From positions 46,159,440 to 46,223,439 of the forward strand of contig CM068839.1 in NCBI GenBank assembly GCA_028554795.2: a DNA stretch of 64,000 nt, in the 5' to 3' direction. Source of the DNA: Sinohyriopsis cumingii (taxonomy: Eukaryota > Mollusca > Bivalvia > Unionida > Unionidae). The notes under the pieces were generated by a model. The model made no database searches. It was not told the origin of the DNA and saw only the letters and a list, made by a program, of their open reading frames with translations. This document shows, one piece after another, positions 26,174 through 36,875 of the stretch (the first letter of the stretch is position 1; every line of letters starts with the position of its first letter). A program made the position numbers and the translations under genes.

Positions 26174-26389
26174 ATCATTCAATGTACAACAAAAGAAACC
26201 TTTGTGAATCACAAAATCCATGAAATTTGTTTTGACAATGATGACTGGCCAGACGATGGATTGTAACAGACAGCCACAAGATGCAAGGTCGAAGTGTAAA
26301 TTAACTTTCCCGTCTCACAAATCTCACCATAAATTTCAATATTGGCAAGGGCAGAATAAAGCGAGTGGACGGTGGTAGAAGAATAACTT

Positions 26390-26830
26390 TGCATGTAGTA
26401 ATTTTGCAAGAGGTAACTTGCAGTGATTTTATGAGAGCTAACTTTGCATGCAGTGATTTTGCGAGAGCTAACTTTGCATGCATTGATTTTGCGAGAGCTA
26501 ACTTTGCATGCAGTGATTTTACAAGAGCTAGCTTTGCATGCAGTGATTTTGCGAGAGCTAACTTTGCATGCAGTGATTTTGCGAGAGCTAACTTTGCATG
26601 CAGTGATTTTACAAGAGCTAGCTTTGCATGTATTGACTTTGCAAGAGCTATATTTGCATGCAGTTATTGCATGTATTGACTTTGCAAGAGCTAACCTTGG
26701 ATGCAGTAATTGTTCAAGAGCTAACCTTGCATGCAGTAATTTTGCGAGCGCTAACTTTGTATGCAGTGATTTGTGATTTTGCAAGGGTTAGCATAGCATG
26801 CTGTAATTTTTTGAGAGTCAGCTATCATGT
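26390..26830. repeat. 30-bp repeat that reads as pentapeptide repeats
   Basis: About 13 copies of a 30-bp unit (GCTAACTTTGCATGCAGTGA plus TTTTGCGAGA). In the plus frame at 26,365-26,679 each unit reads as two five-residue steps, ANFAC and SDFAR, the A(D/N)Fxx spacing of pentapeptide-repeat proteins. There is no start context, no non-repetitive flanking domain, and the minus strand is also open (191 codons). I annotate it as a minisatellite whose translation happens to fit that motif. Confidence 0.85.
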
Positions 26831-26899
26831 TGTGATATTCAGAGAGTTAAACACCTTGATGTCGATTGAAGTACCATCAATATTCTTTGGCTTGTTAAA

Positions 26900-27560
26900 A
26901 AAATCATTTTGAGAGAGAGAGATGCTTTTATTCAGTGTTTTAAGATGTCAGCAATTGTGTGTTAAGATTTTTAAGAGGAACTCTCTTGTATTCATTAAAA
27001 TGAACTGATTTATTTGTAAGAAATAAATTAATCATACATCCGCCTTTGTTTGTACCCCCTTACCATTTATAAAACGAAAACCAAATGAGATAAAAGATGC
27101 ACAGAACTTAGTCACTTCATTTATTGATTTATAATTTCACACCAGGTGGGATCTGAACACCTTATCCTCTTGTGTTTCATTCCAAACGGAAGTTTTCAGT
27201 GTTAAAGGCGACCCTGTTCGCCAGTCATTTCCAGTTCCTTGACAAGTCCATTTTCAGAGAAGGCGTGTATGCTTGATTCCATGTGAACGTACATAGAAGG
27301 AAAATACTGTGTCATCTGATTTCGATATGTACAAGGTCTAATAAAGCAAAATAAAAGAATGACAACTACATATTTGCCTTTCACGTGGATTTAACAAGCG
27401 GTGTAATTTCAATGTACATGTGTACATAGGGATATTACTCCTAACTCTCTACATCATGGTAGTTTGCAGAATTATAGGACAGTTAGCAAATAGGATGAAC
27501 AACGTCACAATGTTGTCTCAGGAAATCATCACGCCCATAGTGCACGTGTGTGTCTGTTTT
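26900..27560. other. Gene-free region
   Basis: No supported gene or repeat between the 30-bp array and the next SINE. Confidence 0.4.
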
Positions 27561-27562
27561 AG

Positions 27563-27862
27563 ATTTTTTAACGTAGCTTTAACAATTTTTCATATCGCTA
27601 CGATGCCTGCAATGTGGCAGCTTACATTTATGTCTAGTGCTGGGGTAACGTGCCGCAGACATGTAGCGTGATGTCCCACCCAGTCACATTATCTTGACAC
27701 CAGGCCGACCAATACTAACACTAACCTCTTAATGCTGAGCGCCAAGCGTGGCAGCTATTAGTACCATTTTTAGGTTTTTGGTATGACTTTGTCCGGGTTC
27801 GAACCCGCGATCTCCAGCATCCGGGTTGGACGCTCTAGCCACTAGGCAACCGGAAAGGTCTC
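27563..27862 (-). mobile_element. SINE family B, copy 4
   Basis: Full-length minus-strand copy matching 9,640-9,935, with more substitutions in the tRNA-like head (CGGGTTCGAACCCGCG B-box region). Confidence 0.88.
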
Positions 27863-27869
27863 ATAGTGT

Positions 27870-29360
27870 GCATTACATGACGCTGTGTTAGTATGGAATG
27901 TCCGTGAATGCCAGTGTTAGTAAAGAATGCCCGTGAATGCCAGTGTTAATATGGAATGTCCGTGAATGCCAGAGTTAGTATGGAATATCCCTGAATGCCA
28001 GTTTTAGAATGGAATGTCCGTGAATGCCAGTGTTAGTATGGAATGTCCGTGAATGCCAGTGTTAATATGGAATGTCCGTGAATGCCAGTGTTAGTATGGA
28101 ATGTCCGTTACTGCCAGTGTTAATATGGAATGTCCGTGAATGCCAGTGTTAATATGGAATGTCCGTGAAGTGTTAATATGGAATGTCCGTGAAGTGTTAG
28201 TATGGAATGTCCGTGAATGCCAGTGTTAGTAAGGAATGTCCGTGAATGCCAATGTTAGCACGGAATGTCCGTGAATGCCAGTGTTAATATGGAATGTCCG
28301 TTACTGCTAGTGTTAATATGGAATGTCCGTGAATGCCAGTGTTAATATGGAATGTTCGTGAAGTGTTAGGATGGAATGTCTGTGAATATCAGTGTTAGTA
28401 TGGAATGTCCGTGAATGCCAGTGTTAGTATGGGATGTCCGTGAATGCCAGTGTTAGTATGGGGTGTCCGTGAATGCCAGTGTTAGTATGGAATGTCCGTG
28501 AATGCCAGTGTTAGTATGGAATGTTGGGGAATGCCAGTGTTAATATGGAATGTTCGTGAATGCCAGTGCTAGTATGGAATGTCCGTGAATGCCAGTGTTA
28601 ATATGGAATGTCCGTGAATGCCAGTATTAATATGGAATGTCCCTGAATGCCAGTATTAATATGGAATGTCCGTGAATGCCAGTGTTAGTATGGAATGTCC
28701 GTGAATGCCAGTGTTAGTAAGGAATGTCCGTGAATGCCAATGTTAGTACGGAATGTCCGTGAATGCCAGTGTTAATACGGAATATCCGTGAATGCCAGTG
28801 TTAGTATGGAATGTCCGTGAATGCCAGTGTTAATATGGAATGTCCTTGAATGCAAGTGTTAATATGGAATGTCCGTGAATGCCAGTGTTAGTATGGAATA
28901 TCCGTGAATGCCAGTGTTAGTATGGAATGTCCGTGAATGCCAGTGTTAATATGGAATGTCCCTGAATGCCAGTGTTAATATGGAATGTCCGTGAATGCCA
29001 GTGTTAGTATGGAATGTCCGTGAATGCCAGTGTTAGTAGGGAATGTCCGTGAATGCCAGTGTTAGTATGGAATGTCCGTGAATGCAAATGTTAGTATGGA
29101 ATGTCCGTGAATGCCAGTGTTAATATAGAATGTCCGTGAATGCAATTGTTAGTATGGAATGTCCGTGAATGCCAGTGTTCATATGGAATGTCCGTGAATG
29201 CCAGTGTTAGTATGGAATGTCCGTGAATGCCAGTTTTAGTATGGAATGTCTGTGAATGCCAGTGTTAGTATGGAATGTCCGTGAATACCATTGTTATTAT
29301 GGAATGTCCGTGAATGTCATTGTTAGTATGGAATGTCCGTGAATGCCAGTTTTAATGTTT
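27870..29360. repeat. 29-bp satellite
   Basis: About 50 copies of a 29-bp unit (TATGGAATGTCCGTGAATGC plus CAGTGTTAG). A few units are shortened to about 19 bp (…CGTGAAGTGTTA). Stops in all frames. Confidence 0.95.
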
Positions 29361-30530
29361 TTAATTTTACCAACCAACACTGTTAATAAACCAATTTTAT
29401 TACACAAAATAAATATGAACAATTATTAATGTTATTAAAGACATTAACATTTTATGTTATTAAACAAAATTTATCCAATAGTTGTTGTCGCGGGGCCTGT
29501 AAAAGGTGTGGGGCTCATCGGCCGGTGCCCACTCTGCCTATTTGATAATACAGCACTGTGTTTGTGGTGGTGCGGGGTGGTGAAAACAAACGTGGAGGCA
29601 TATTCAGACCATAATATGATGAAATAAATATGTCGTGACATGTTTTGCAAGCCTGATGAGGCAACTAATTCATTATGTTCCTGAACAAACGCTTCCATTT
29701 TCTTCTCAAATGAATCTTCCAAACCGGCGTCATCTTATACAAATCATTGCAGTACCCAATTTTTCGAAATAATAGTTGATACATTAAAAGATAATTAATT
29801 TTAGCAAGCAATTATTATCTTTCCATTTTAATCTCTATTTTCGAAGGGGTAGGGTTCGTATTCGAAATGGTAATTTTATCCTTTAGCGCTAACCCTGCGT
29901 ATTAGAATATTGTTGTTTAAAATATGTTTCTAGCGCATTTATGTTTATTTTGTGATCTTTCTTTCCCCTGGCTGTTCTATGATGAAATATGTATTTCCTG
30001 TTGATTTGAATACGTATTGGTAGTCATAGTAACCTGACTGGTTTAATTGTTTTTTGCTATATGTTTATTGACATTACCACATCAGAAATTAAAGAAACAG
30101 ATGTTTGTGGTAGTTTTAACATTTTTCATGAGACTAATACATTTAAGGCATGATTCTGAAATGTAGATGTAACATCATGTATTAGACTTGCATGTTTTTC
30201 TTGTTCAAACTTACTTTGATTTATAACTTTCGTCACTTGAAACTTTGTTAAAATTTCGTTCACTTTCAGACGAAGGTGGTGGTTAAACATTTGGTTGATA
30301 AAATTATTGCTTTTGTCTCGTCAATGTCTGCTAAATGTATCAGCTGGTTATTCCGTTATCCTTATTAATATCCATAAACATTTTTTATTACAGAGATTGT
30401 ATAAAAGTATTTCTTCAGAAATGATAAGATATATAGGCTAACGTCAGATCTTTCCGTTCTGGGTTTTGATGGATGAACAGTAATTCCAACATGAAGAAAT
30501 ATGTTTAATGTAACTTTGTCTTGACCAGTG
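29361..30530. other. Gene-free AT-rich region
   Basis: No supported gene. The 83-codon minus ORF at 29,471-29,722 has no recognisable domain and I do not call it. Confidence 0.4.
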
Positions 30531-30534
30531 ACTG

Positions 30535-31190
30535 TTATGACAGTTTTTACGTAGCTGTTGTGTCGTTACCTCCCTTATGTCACTGTTGCGTCGTGACCAT
30601 CCTTTACGTGGCTGTTGCTTCATGACCATCATTACGTGACTGTAGATTCATGACCATCATTAAGTTACTGTTGAGTCACGACCATCCTTAACGTGACTGT
30701 AGCTTCATGACCATAATTACGTCACTGTTGCTTCATGACCATCATTATGTAATTGCTATTTTCACGACTATCCTTTACGTGGCTGTTGCGTAATGACCAT
30801 CCTTAACGTAAACGGTGCATTTTGACCATCCCTTACGTGACTGTTGCGTTATGAACATCCTTAATGGGACTGTTGAATCACGACCATCCATTACGTCAAT
30901 GTAGCGTCATGACCATTTTTACCTGACTGTTGCGTCATGACCATCCATTACGTGACTGTTGCGTCGTGACCATCATTACGTGACTATTGCATCATGACCA
31001 TCCTTAATGTGACTGTTGCGTCGTGACCATCATTACGTGACTGTTGCTTCATGACCATCCATTACGTGACTGTTGCGTCATGGCCATCCGTAACGTGACT
31101 GTTGCGTTATGACCTTCCTTACTTGACTGTTGCGCCATGACCATCCTTAACGTGACTGTTGCGTCATGACCATCCTTATGTAACTGTTAA
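30535..31190. repeat. 29-bp satellite (second type)
   Basis: About 22 degenerate copies, with markers CGTGACTGTTGCGTCATGAC and CATCCTTAA. Unrelated in sequence to the 29-bp array at 27.9 kb. Confidence 0.92.
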
Positions 31191-31669
31191 CATAGCTTAT
31201 TATAGTGATTAAGAAATTATTAAGACTGACAAAATATACTATTCCAAAACAATCTTATCAACACAGCTAGTCTTACAGTTTTTGTTTTGAAGATTGCTAC
31301 GAAACTTGGTATCTGTTACCGCAATCATGAAAAGATGGGCACGCCGATCAATCACTGTGAAACTCTAATATCCTTTTTCTACTTATAACTGAATGATGTA
31401 TATGGCACATTGTTTAAGCACAGCTAGTGTCAACTTCTGTGACGCTTCTTCCACATGTTCATCACATGAAGACGTGCGTATTAATTACTATGCTCCGGTG
31501 AATTGTTCAAGATTTAGTACTCTTTCAGCCTTACTGCTGGAAACTACTAGTCTTGTCGTTATTCGCAATAGTGTTATTGCCGTTTAGGTCTGATACCTGT
31601 AAGTCGCCAATTTCACATTTATTTTCAATGGAGCAAGTACTATAGCTGATTTCATGCATGGATACTTGT

Positions 31670-31965
31670 GGGCAAATCTCCTCGGACGGATAAATTTCAG
31701 GAAGGGTCATGGGCAAATCTCCTCGGACTGATAAATTTCAGCAAGGGTCAGGGGCAAATCTCCTTGGACTGATAAATTTCAGGAAGGGTCATGGGCAAAT
31801 CTCCTCAGACTGATAAATTTCAGGAAGGGTCATGGGCAAATCTCCTCGGACTGATAATTTCAGGAAGGGTCATGGGCAAATCTCCTCGGACTGATAATTT
31901 CAGGAAGGGTCATGGGCAAATCTTCTCAGACTGATACAGTTTAGTAAGTGTCATGGGCAAATCTA
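31670..31965. repeat. 41-bp tandem repeat
   Basis: Seven copies with markers GGTCATGGGCAAATCTCCTC and GGACTGATAAATTTCAGGAA. The last unit grades into unique sequence. Confidence 0.93.
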
Positions 31966-33051
31966 GGTTGTTTTCAAGCAATACATTTGAAAATAGTCTG
32001 GACTGGACCAGTAGTCACAGTTCTATTTAACTCTGCTCAAATTCTTATAGTAGTGAGAGCATTGGTGGAATTCGCTATAGGTAGTACCCTCAGGGCCGTA
32101 CAAAGCGATCACGGGCCCTGGGGTAAGAAATACCGGGGCCTCTCCTAGTTCTTGTTCAAACAAAATTTTAGTAGGAGACATTCCAAATATAACTAATATT
32201 CTATCTTGCAAACATTTGGAACCTTCCCGAATGAAATTTTTCATTAGGTAATATTTTTTTTTTAGGAAAAGATAACTGTGATCTGGGGTTAAGCAGAGGA
32301 ATAGACAATCTTATTTATCTATATATTATTATTTCGTGCTGTAAGACCTTAGCAGAATCAGTTGTATTATTGTTGTGTTCAGTACTTCGTTTGGATTAGA
32401 ATTTGTTTATTCTTATTATTTCATTCAATTGATTCTTCTCTAGAAATAAAGGTGCTCAAAAATAACATTCTTTAAAATAGAAACTTGGATTTATAGTGAA
32501 ATACAAATAAGGATATATTTTTGGATAGTACAATTCAACACAAGACTGATGGCACATCACTACGAGACAGACCGCCACATGCACATCAACACTTCCAGCG
32601 TTGGATTTATTTTTGAATACCACTTAAATTTGTTCAGAACATTAATCTCGAGGACTTGTTTTAGAAATTCCAGGATTATTTGGGATTTAATTTGCATATC
32701 GTAAGTTATGTTCATATTTTTCACTTTGTATTGCAGGAAAATAAATTATTTGTTGAATTTGACAAGACTTGTTGGTTCGCACTCTTTTCTATTACGCAGT
32801 TTAACACAATAGAATTATGACAGTGTGTCTTCCTTAATCAAAAATAAAACCATGCTTGGAACATCGAAAAGATGCAAATGCTTTTCTGAAAATGAAGCTT
32901 AGCTCTAATGTTAACTATTTTGCAATATCCCATAACGACTTGTACTGACTATAATAGGCATATTTTGTAGGATCGCCTATGTTACGTCACTAAATCTGTA
33001 ACGAGTTATCAAATATCTGTTGTCTGAACATAGTTCGAAAACAGCTTATGT
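31966..33051. other. Gene-free left flank of the Polinton
   Basis: AT-rich, no gene supported. It ends at the Polinton target duplication. Confidence 0.5.
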
Positions 33052-33057
33052 CACCCA
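33052..33057. repeat. Left 6-bp target site duplication
   Basis: CACCCA directly before the first base of the left TIR. Confidence 0.93.
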
Positions 33058-33588
33058 AGTAGTATAAGGGGTGAGATTAGCGACAATGGGAATTAGCATT
33101 AAAAACACCCCCTGGGTAAGATTAGCGACAATGGAAATTTAACATTAACCACCCTGGGTAAGATTAGCGACAATGGAAATTTAACATGGGCAAAAAGCCC
33201 TGGGTAAGATTAGCGACAATGGAATTTAACATTGGAGAAAGGAAAAAAAAAGGAAATATTGAGATTAGCGACAAAGGCATTCGAACAATGGAAAAAAAAA
33301 ATATCGATTCTAGGGACAAAGGCAATTGAACATGGGGAATAGAGTTTGGGTCTGTCTAGGGACAAGGGGAATTGAACATGGGAATAGAGTTTGGGTTTGT
33401 CTAGGGACAAAGGGGAATTGAACATGTTAGAAAAAAAAACTACTTTAGGGACAAGGGGAATTGAACATGGGATTTTTTTTTTTTAAATTTTTTTTTTTTA
33501 ATTTAAATTTAAATTTAAAAAAGGGGTAGGCAATTGAAAAGTCATTCTCTTTTCGAGAAATATGGGTGGCCCTGAAAAGGGCCTTTGG
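33058..33588 (+). repeat. Polinton left terminal inverted repeat
   Basis: Pairs with 50,815-51,316 in reverse complement, with small indels mainly in the A/T runs near 33,470-33,525. Built from two sets of direct subrepeats: outer units carrying GATTAGCGACAATGG (about five) and inner units carrying TAGGGACAA and GGAATTGAACATG (about five). Its inner edge is the histone-type stem-loop at 33,563-33,588. Confidence 0.95.
33563..33588 (-). terminator. Histone-type 3' stem-loop, site 1
   Basis: On the minus strand: GGCCCTTTTCAGGGCC, a 6-bp stem with a 4-base TTTC loop, flanked 5' by CCAAA and 3' by ACCCA. Metazoan replication-dependent histone mRNAs end in a stem-loop GGYYCTTTTCAGRRCC with these flanks. 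It lies about 80 nt after the stop codon of the leftmost gene (33,668-33,997). A purine-rich CGAAAAGAGAATGA lies 12 nt beyond, in the position of the histone downstream element. Confidence 0.85.
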
Positions 33589-33667
33589 TTTTTCTTCTTC
33601 TTCTTCTTCTGCTTCTAATTTCTTCTTTTTCTCCACCAACTTCTTATTTTCTCTCCTACACTCTTTT

Positions 33668-33997
33668 TCATCTTTTTTTTTTCTCCTCCTCTTCTTTCTT
33701 CTTCTCTTCCTCCTCTTCTTTCTTCCTCTTCTCATTTTCTTCTTCTTTTTCAATTTTTTCATTCCATTTTCGTATTCTTATCCTTTCCTCTTCATCCTCC
33801 TTCTCCTCCTTTATCTCCTTCATGACACCATTTATTATGTCCTTTACTTTTCTTAAGTTATTAATTTCCATCTTTAGTCGATGGGGACTATAGGAATAGT
33901 GGTCTTCATTGAGTCTCACTAACATCTGCTCCATTATTCCTACATTGTCTAAAACGTCTTGTAATTTTTGCATTTTGTCAAGGTGGTTCGAAGCCAT
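33668..33997 (-). CDS. Charged coiled-coil protein, paralogue 1
   Basis: 109 codons. N-terminal helix (about 1-60, KMQKLQDVLDNVGIMEQMLV) followed by a Lys/Glu-rich coiled coil. Function unknown. Start is the ATG at 33,997, 40 nt downstream of a TATA-like element (34,035-34,047). A shared upstream module lies at 34,050-34,146. Transcription runs outward into the left TIR, where the histone-type stem-loop lies. It is one of three tandem genes of the same design (with 35,153 and 36,073). The Lys/Glu tail is encoded by A/G-rich repeats, so its length and exact stop may be affected by slippage. Confidence 0.7.
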   Translation of the reverse strand: MASNHLDKMQKLQDVLDNVGIMEQMLVRLNEDHYSYSPHRLKMEINNLRKVKDIINGVMKEIKEEKEDEEERIRIRKWNEKIEKEEENEKRKKEEEEEKKKEEEEKKKR

Positions 33998-34049
33998 CTT
34001 CTTTGTAGAATGGTTTGAACGACGAATACTGTGGGTTCTTATATGAAAA

Positions 34050-34146
34050 GCGCGGACGTGAAGGAAAACATCCCCCTAAGACATAAAATTGATCTTACCT
34101 AGATCATGACCAAACAACGCGCGAACGTGAAGGAAAACATCCCCTA
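34050..34146 (-). promoter_or_regulatory. Shared upstream module, copy 1
   Basis: On the minus strand contains GGATGTTTTCCTTCACGT then CCGCGC, immediately upstream of the TATA-like element. A second copy of the same word lies at 34,119-34,146, joined by a segment containing TGATCTAGGTAAGATCA. The same 95-bp module precedes paralogue 2, and its core precedes paralogue 3. Confidence 0.75.
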
Positions 34147-34159
34147 CTTTTCTCATTTC

Positions 34160-34935
34160 ATATAATATACTATCCACATAAGTGAAGCAACAATAAACAA
34201 AATCCATAATCTACTATCCACACAATCGTACGTGAGCGGTTACAAAAGCCAAACTATACTCTCCACATACGCTAAGAAACAATAAACAAAATCCATAATC
34301 TACTATCCACACAATCGTACGTGAGCGGTTACAAAACCCAAACTATACTCTCCACATACGCTAAGAAACAATAAACAAAATCCATAATCTACTATCCACA
34401 CAATCGTACGTGAGCGGTTACAAAAGCCAAACTATACTCTCCACATACGCTAAGAAACAATAAACAAAATCCATAATCTACTATCCACACAATCGTACGT
34501 GAGCGGTTACAAAACCCAAACTATACTCTCCACATACGCTAAGAAACAATAAACAAAATCCATAATCTACTATCCACACAATCGTACGTGAGCGGTTACA
34601 AAAGCCAAACTATACTCTCCACATACGCTAAGAAACAATAAACAAAATCCATAATCTACTATCCACACAATCGTACGTGAGCGGTTACAAAACCCAAACT
34701 ATACTCTCCACATACGCTAAGAAACAATAAACAAAATCCATAATCTACTATCCACACAATCGTACGTGAGCGGTTACAAAACCCAAACTATACTCTCCAC
34801 ATACGCTAAGAAACAATAAACAAAATCCATAATCTACTATCCACACAATCGTACGTGAGCGGTTACAAAAGCCAAACTATACTCTCCACATACGCTAAGA
34901 AACCATAAACAAAATCCATAATCTACTATCCACAC
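34160..34935. repeat. 89-bp tandem array inside the Polinton
   Basis: About 8.7 near-identical copies of an 89-bp unit (markers AATCGTACGTGAGCGGTTAC and CACATACGCTAAGAAACAAT). Copies alternate between AAAAGCC and AAAACCC at one position, so the array grew partly as 178-bp dimers. A solitary diverged unit lies near 35,775-35,905. It sits between two paralogous genes. It may be a replication or enhancer element or just expansion; no coding. Confidence 0.93.
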
Positions 34936-35027
34936 AAACTTACGTGAGCAGTTACAAACACAAACACACAAACACATCCACTCGCACTATGAAAAAAGAG
35001 TTAGTGTTTATATTCACACTACTCTAC

Positions 35028-35032
<5 letters not shown>

Positions 35033-35068
<36 letters not shown>
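35033..35068. repeat. (CA)n microsatellite
   Basis: About 18 CA units, 3' of paralogue 2. The equivalent place 3' of paralogue 3 (35,970-35,980) has only a few CA units. Confidence 0.95.
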
Positions 35069-35069
<1 letters not shown>

Positions 35070-35101
35070 GCAAATTGATGGTTATTTCTTTTCTAGAGTA
35101 T

Positions 35102-35127
35102 TGGGTAGCCCTGAAAAGGGCTGTTTT
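35102..35127 (-). terminator. Histone-type 3' stem-loop, site 2
   Basis: Minus strand AGCCCTTTTCAGGGCT (35,107-35,122), 5' flank AAAAC, 3' flank ACCCA, then CTAGAAAAGAAATAACC as a purine-rich downstream element. It lies about 30 nt after the stop of the gene at 35,153-35,551. The outer stem pair is A-T instead of G-C, which weakens the match relative to sites 1, 4 and 5. Confidence 0.8.
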
Positions 35128-35152
35128 TTTTTGGAACTTCATGGACACCTGG

Positions 35153-35551
35153 TTAATGGTGGCACCTTCCAGGCCTGGCGCCACATACACATCTTGTTCC
35201 CCAGTTGCTTTTTACTTTTTTGGGGGAGAGAGCAGAGGCAGGATATGTGGCTTCAGAATCCCAATTTTCGGTTTCTGGGATTCTGAAATTTCTTCTTCTT
35301 TTCTCCTTTTCCTCCTCCTCTTCTTTGTATCTTCTCTCCTCCTCTTCTTTGTATCTTCTCTCCTCTTCTTTGTATCTTCTTTCCTCCTCTTCTTTGTATC
35401 TTCTCTCCTCCTCTTCTTTATTTCTTCTTTCCTCCTCCTTTCTCCTCCTTCCTTCTTCCACAATGGCCTCCGCGGCCAGTTCGTTCAACAGGCGCCTGGC
35501 ATATTCCAGATGCACATGAAGTTCCAACAGTTTCGCCAGTCTCGTGTTCAT
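35153..35551 (-). CDS. Charged coiled-coil protein, paralogue 2
   Basis: About 132 codons from the ATG at 35,551 (open upstream only from a TTG). The N-terminal helix RLAKLLELHVHLEYARRLL resembles paralogue 3 (KLAKLNEAYVNLHRVRHSL). A Glu/Arg/Lys repeat region (KEEEERRY, seven-residue steps) follows, then a Cys-containing tail. Function unknown. TATA-like TAGTATAAATT lies at 35,602-35,610 and the shared upstream module at 35,614-35,707. A histone-type stem-loop follows the stop. Confidence 0.7.
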   Translation of the reverse strand: MNTRLAKLLELHVHLEYARRLLNELAAEAIVEEGRRRKEEERRNKEEEERRYKEEEERRYKEEERRYKEEEERRYKEEEEEKEKRRRNFRIPETENWDSEATYPASALSPKKVKSNWGTRCVCGARPGRCHH

Positions 35552-35613
35552 TCTGGTGTTGATCAATCAACAAGGGTAGCTGGACTGCCGAACGAGTTTC
35601 AATTTATACTAAA

Positions 35614-35707
35614 ACTGCGGACGCGAAGGAAAACATCCCCCTAAAAAACATAAAATTGATCTTACCTAGATCATGACCAAAAAACAACGCGCGGACCTAA
35701 AAGAAAC
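35614..35707 (-). promoter_or_regulatory. Shared upstream module, copy 2
   Basis: Same order as copy 1: GGATGTTTTCCTTCGCGT, TGATCTAGGTAAGATCA, then a second, weaker GCGCGTTGTT side. It lies directly upstream of a TATA-like element. Confidence 0.75.
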
Positions 35708-36011
35708 ACTCACTCACTTTTTTTATACTACCCATTCCTATTCTAAAATTTTTTTTCATTAATCACTCCAATATACTATTCACATACGCAAAGCAATCCA
35801 ATCACCCCCCCCCCAATCTACTCTCCCCACACCTCAAACAGCCAAAAAAACATGATCTTAATCTACTATCCACACCAACGTACGTGAGATGTTACAAACA
35901 CAAACACACAAACACATACCCTCACACTATAAAAAAGAGTTAGTGTTTATATTCACACTACTCTACCTACACACATTGGCAAATTGATGGTTATTTCTTT
36001 TCTAGAGTATT

Positions 36012-36037
36012 GGGGTAGCCCTGAAAAGGGCTGTTTT
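36012..36037 (-). terminator. Histone-type 3' stem-loop, site 3
   Basis: Minus strand AGCCCTTTTCAGGGCT (36,017-36,032) with 5' AAAAC and 3' ACCCC, then CTAGAAAAGAAATAACC. About 40 nt after the stop of the gene at 36,073-36,435. Confidence 0.8.
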
Positions 36038-36072
36038 TTGTGTTTTGTTTTTTTGTTTGCTATGGCAATCTT

Positions 36073-36435
36073 TTAGTTTCTAAGAATGCGATGTCCTCTG
36101 AGGATAGACTTTCTGGCGATAGGTCTGCTTCTTCGGAAAGAGAAGAACTCTTTGGTGTCGATACGACAATCGACAAAGCCTCTCTCAGGTTCAGGTTCCT
36201 GCTGCTGTTGCTGCTGCTGTTGTTGTTGTTGTTGCTGCTGTCTCTGAAGTCTGTACTTCTCTGTCCATTCTTCTTTCTCCCTGTTCACTTCTTCTCTGAA
36301 GAGTTCTTCTATCAAGTCTTCAGTGACTTTTAGCATTCTCACATTCTCTATCTCTTCTGGCTTCGGTATCAGACTGTGTCTGACCCTATGCAAATTCACA
36401 TAGGCTTCGTTTAGCTTAGCTAGTTTGGAGCACAT
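36073..36435 (-). CDS. Gln-rich coiled-coil protein, paralogue 3
   Basis: About 120 codons from the ATG at 36,435 (an upstream TTG extends the frame by eight codons). A helical N-terminus like paralogue 2 is followed by 15 consecutive Gln, then a basic tail (FFSFRRSRPIARK). Function unknown. The upstream core GGATAATTTCCTTCACGT lies at 36,500-36,530 with a weak TATA-like TTTAAG. A histone-type stem-loop follows the stop. Gln-rich plus coiled coil suggests a regulatory or scaffold role, which is only inference. Confidence 0.7.
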   Translation of the reverse strand: MCSKLAKLNEAYVNLHRVRHSLIPKPEEIENVRMLKVTEDLIEELFREEVNREKEEWTEKYRLQRQQQQQQQQQQQQQQEPEPERGFVDCRIDTKEFFSFRRSRPIARKSILRGHRILRN

Positions 36436-36499
36436 CTTCGTAGGAGGATGAGTCGACAATGGATGGTTAGACTGGAAACAACCCGGTTCTTAAAGTCAA

Positions 36500-36530
36500 A
36501 GCGCGGACGTGAAGGAAATTATCCCTCTAC
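36500..36530 (-). promoter_or_regulatory. Shared upstream module, core copy 3
   Basis: Minus strand GGATAATTTCCTTCACGT followed by CCGCGC, as in copies 1 and 2, but without the second half of the module. Confidence 0.7.
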
Positions 36531-36653
36531 GGTTTTCGAGCCGCAATGTTCAATGAGTGTCATGAGAGGGATAGTAAGAAGTCAAAGAGCATGAATCAAA
36601 CATTCTTATAGCCAAACAAATCAGAAAGGCATTTTTTTCAAAACACATCATTT

Positions 36654-36659
36654 TTTATT
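36654..36659 (-). terminator. AATAAA polyadenylation signal of the capsid gene block
   Basis: AATAAA on the minus strand about 215 nt after the stop of the gene at 36,876. It is a plausible 3' end of the structural gene block, and contrasts with the stem-loop-ended small genes. Confidence 0.5.
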
Positions 36660-36875
36660 CAAAAATCACTTAACACTAACCAACAACTCTAACATTTTTT
36701 AACAATAATCCAACAATATAACATCAAACATTTTTTTCAATTTACACTCTACTGTAAACAGGGTTGGCAACGTTGTGAATGAAATTGTGATTTCCACTGT
36801 TGCAAGTCATTGAGTCATGGATGGACACTACGTTTCCTAGCTTAAGACAACAAAATAAGCATACTAGTCACAAAA

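Noticed and set aside
27880..29360. CRISPR-like regular array (also at 10.4 kb, 34.2 kb, 52 kb)
   Set aside because: Units are contiguous tandem repeats with no unique spacers, in a eukaryotic context without cas genes.
29471..29722. 83-codon minus ORF
   Set aside because: No motif, no context, length expected by chance.
33445..33893. Lys/Arg-rich and Phe/Ser-rich ORFs on both strands
   Set aside because: Products of the A/G-rich repeat in the coiled-coil gene at 33,668; the minus frame at 33,445 runs through the stem-loop and into the TIR.
35075..35644. Plus-strand ORFs (Leu/Ser-rich) opposite the left-end genes
   Set aside because: Antisense shadows of the Glu/Lys repeat genes.
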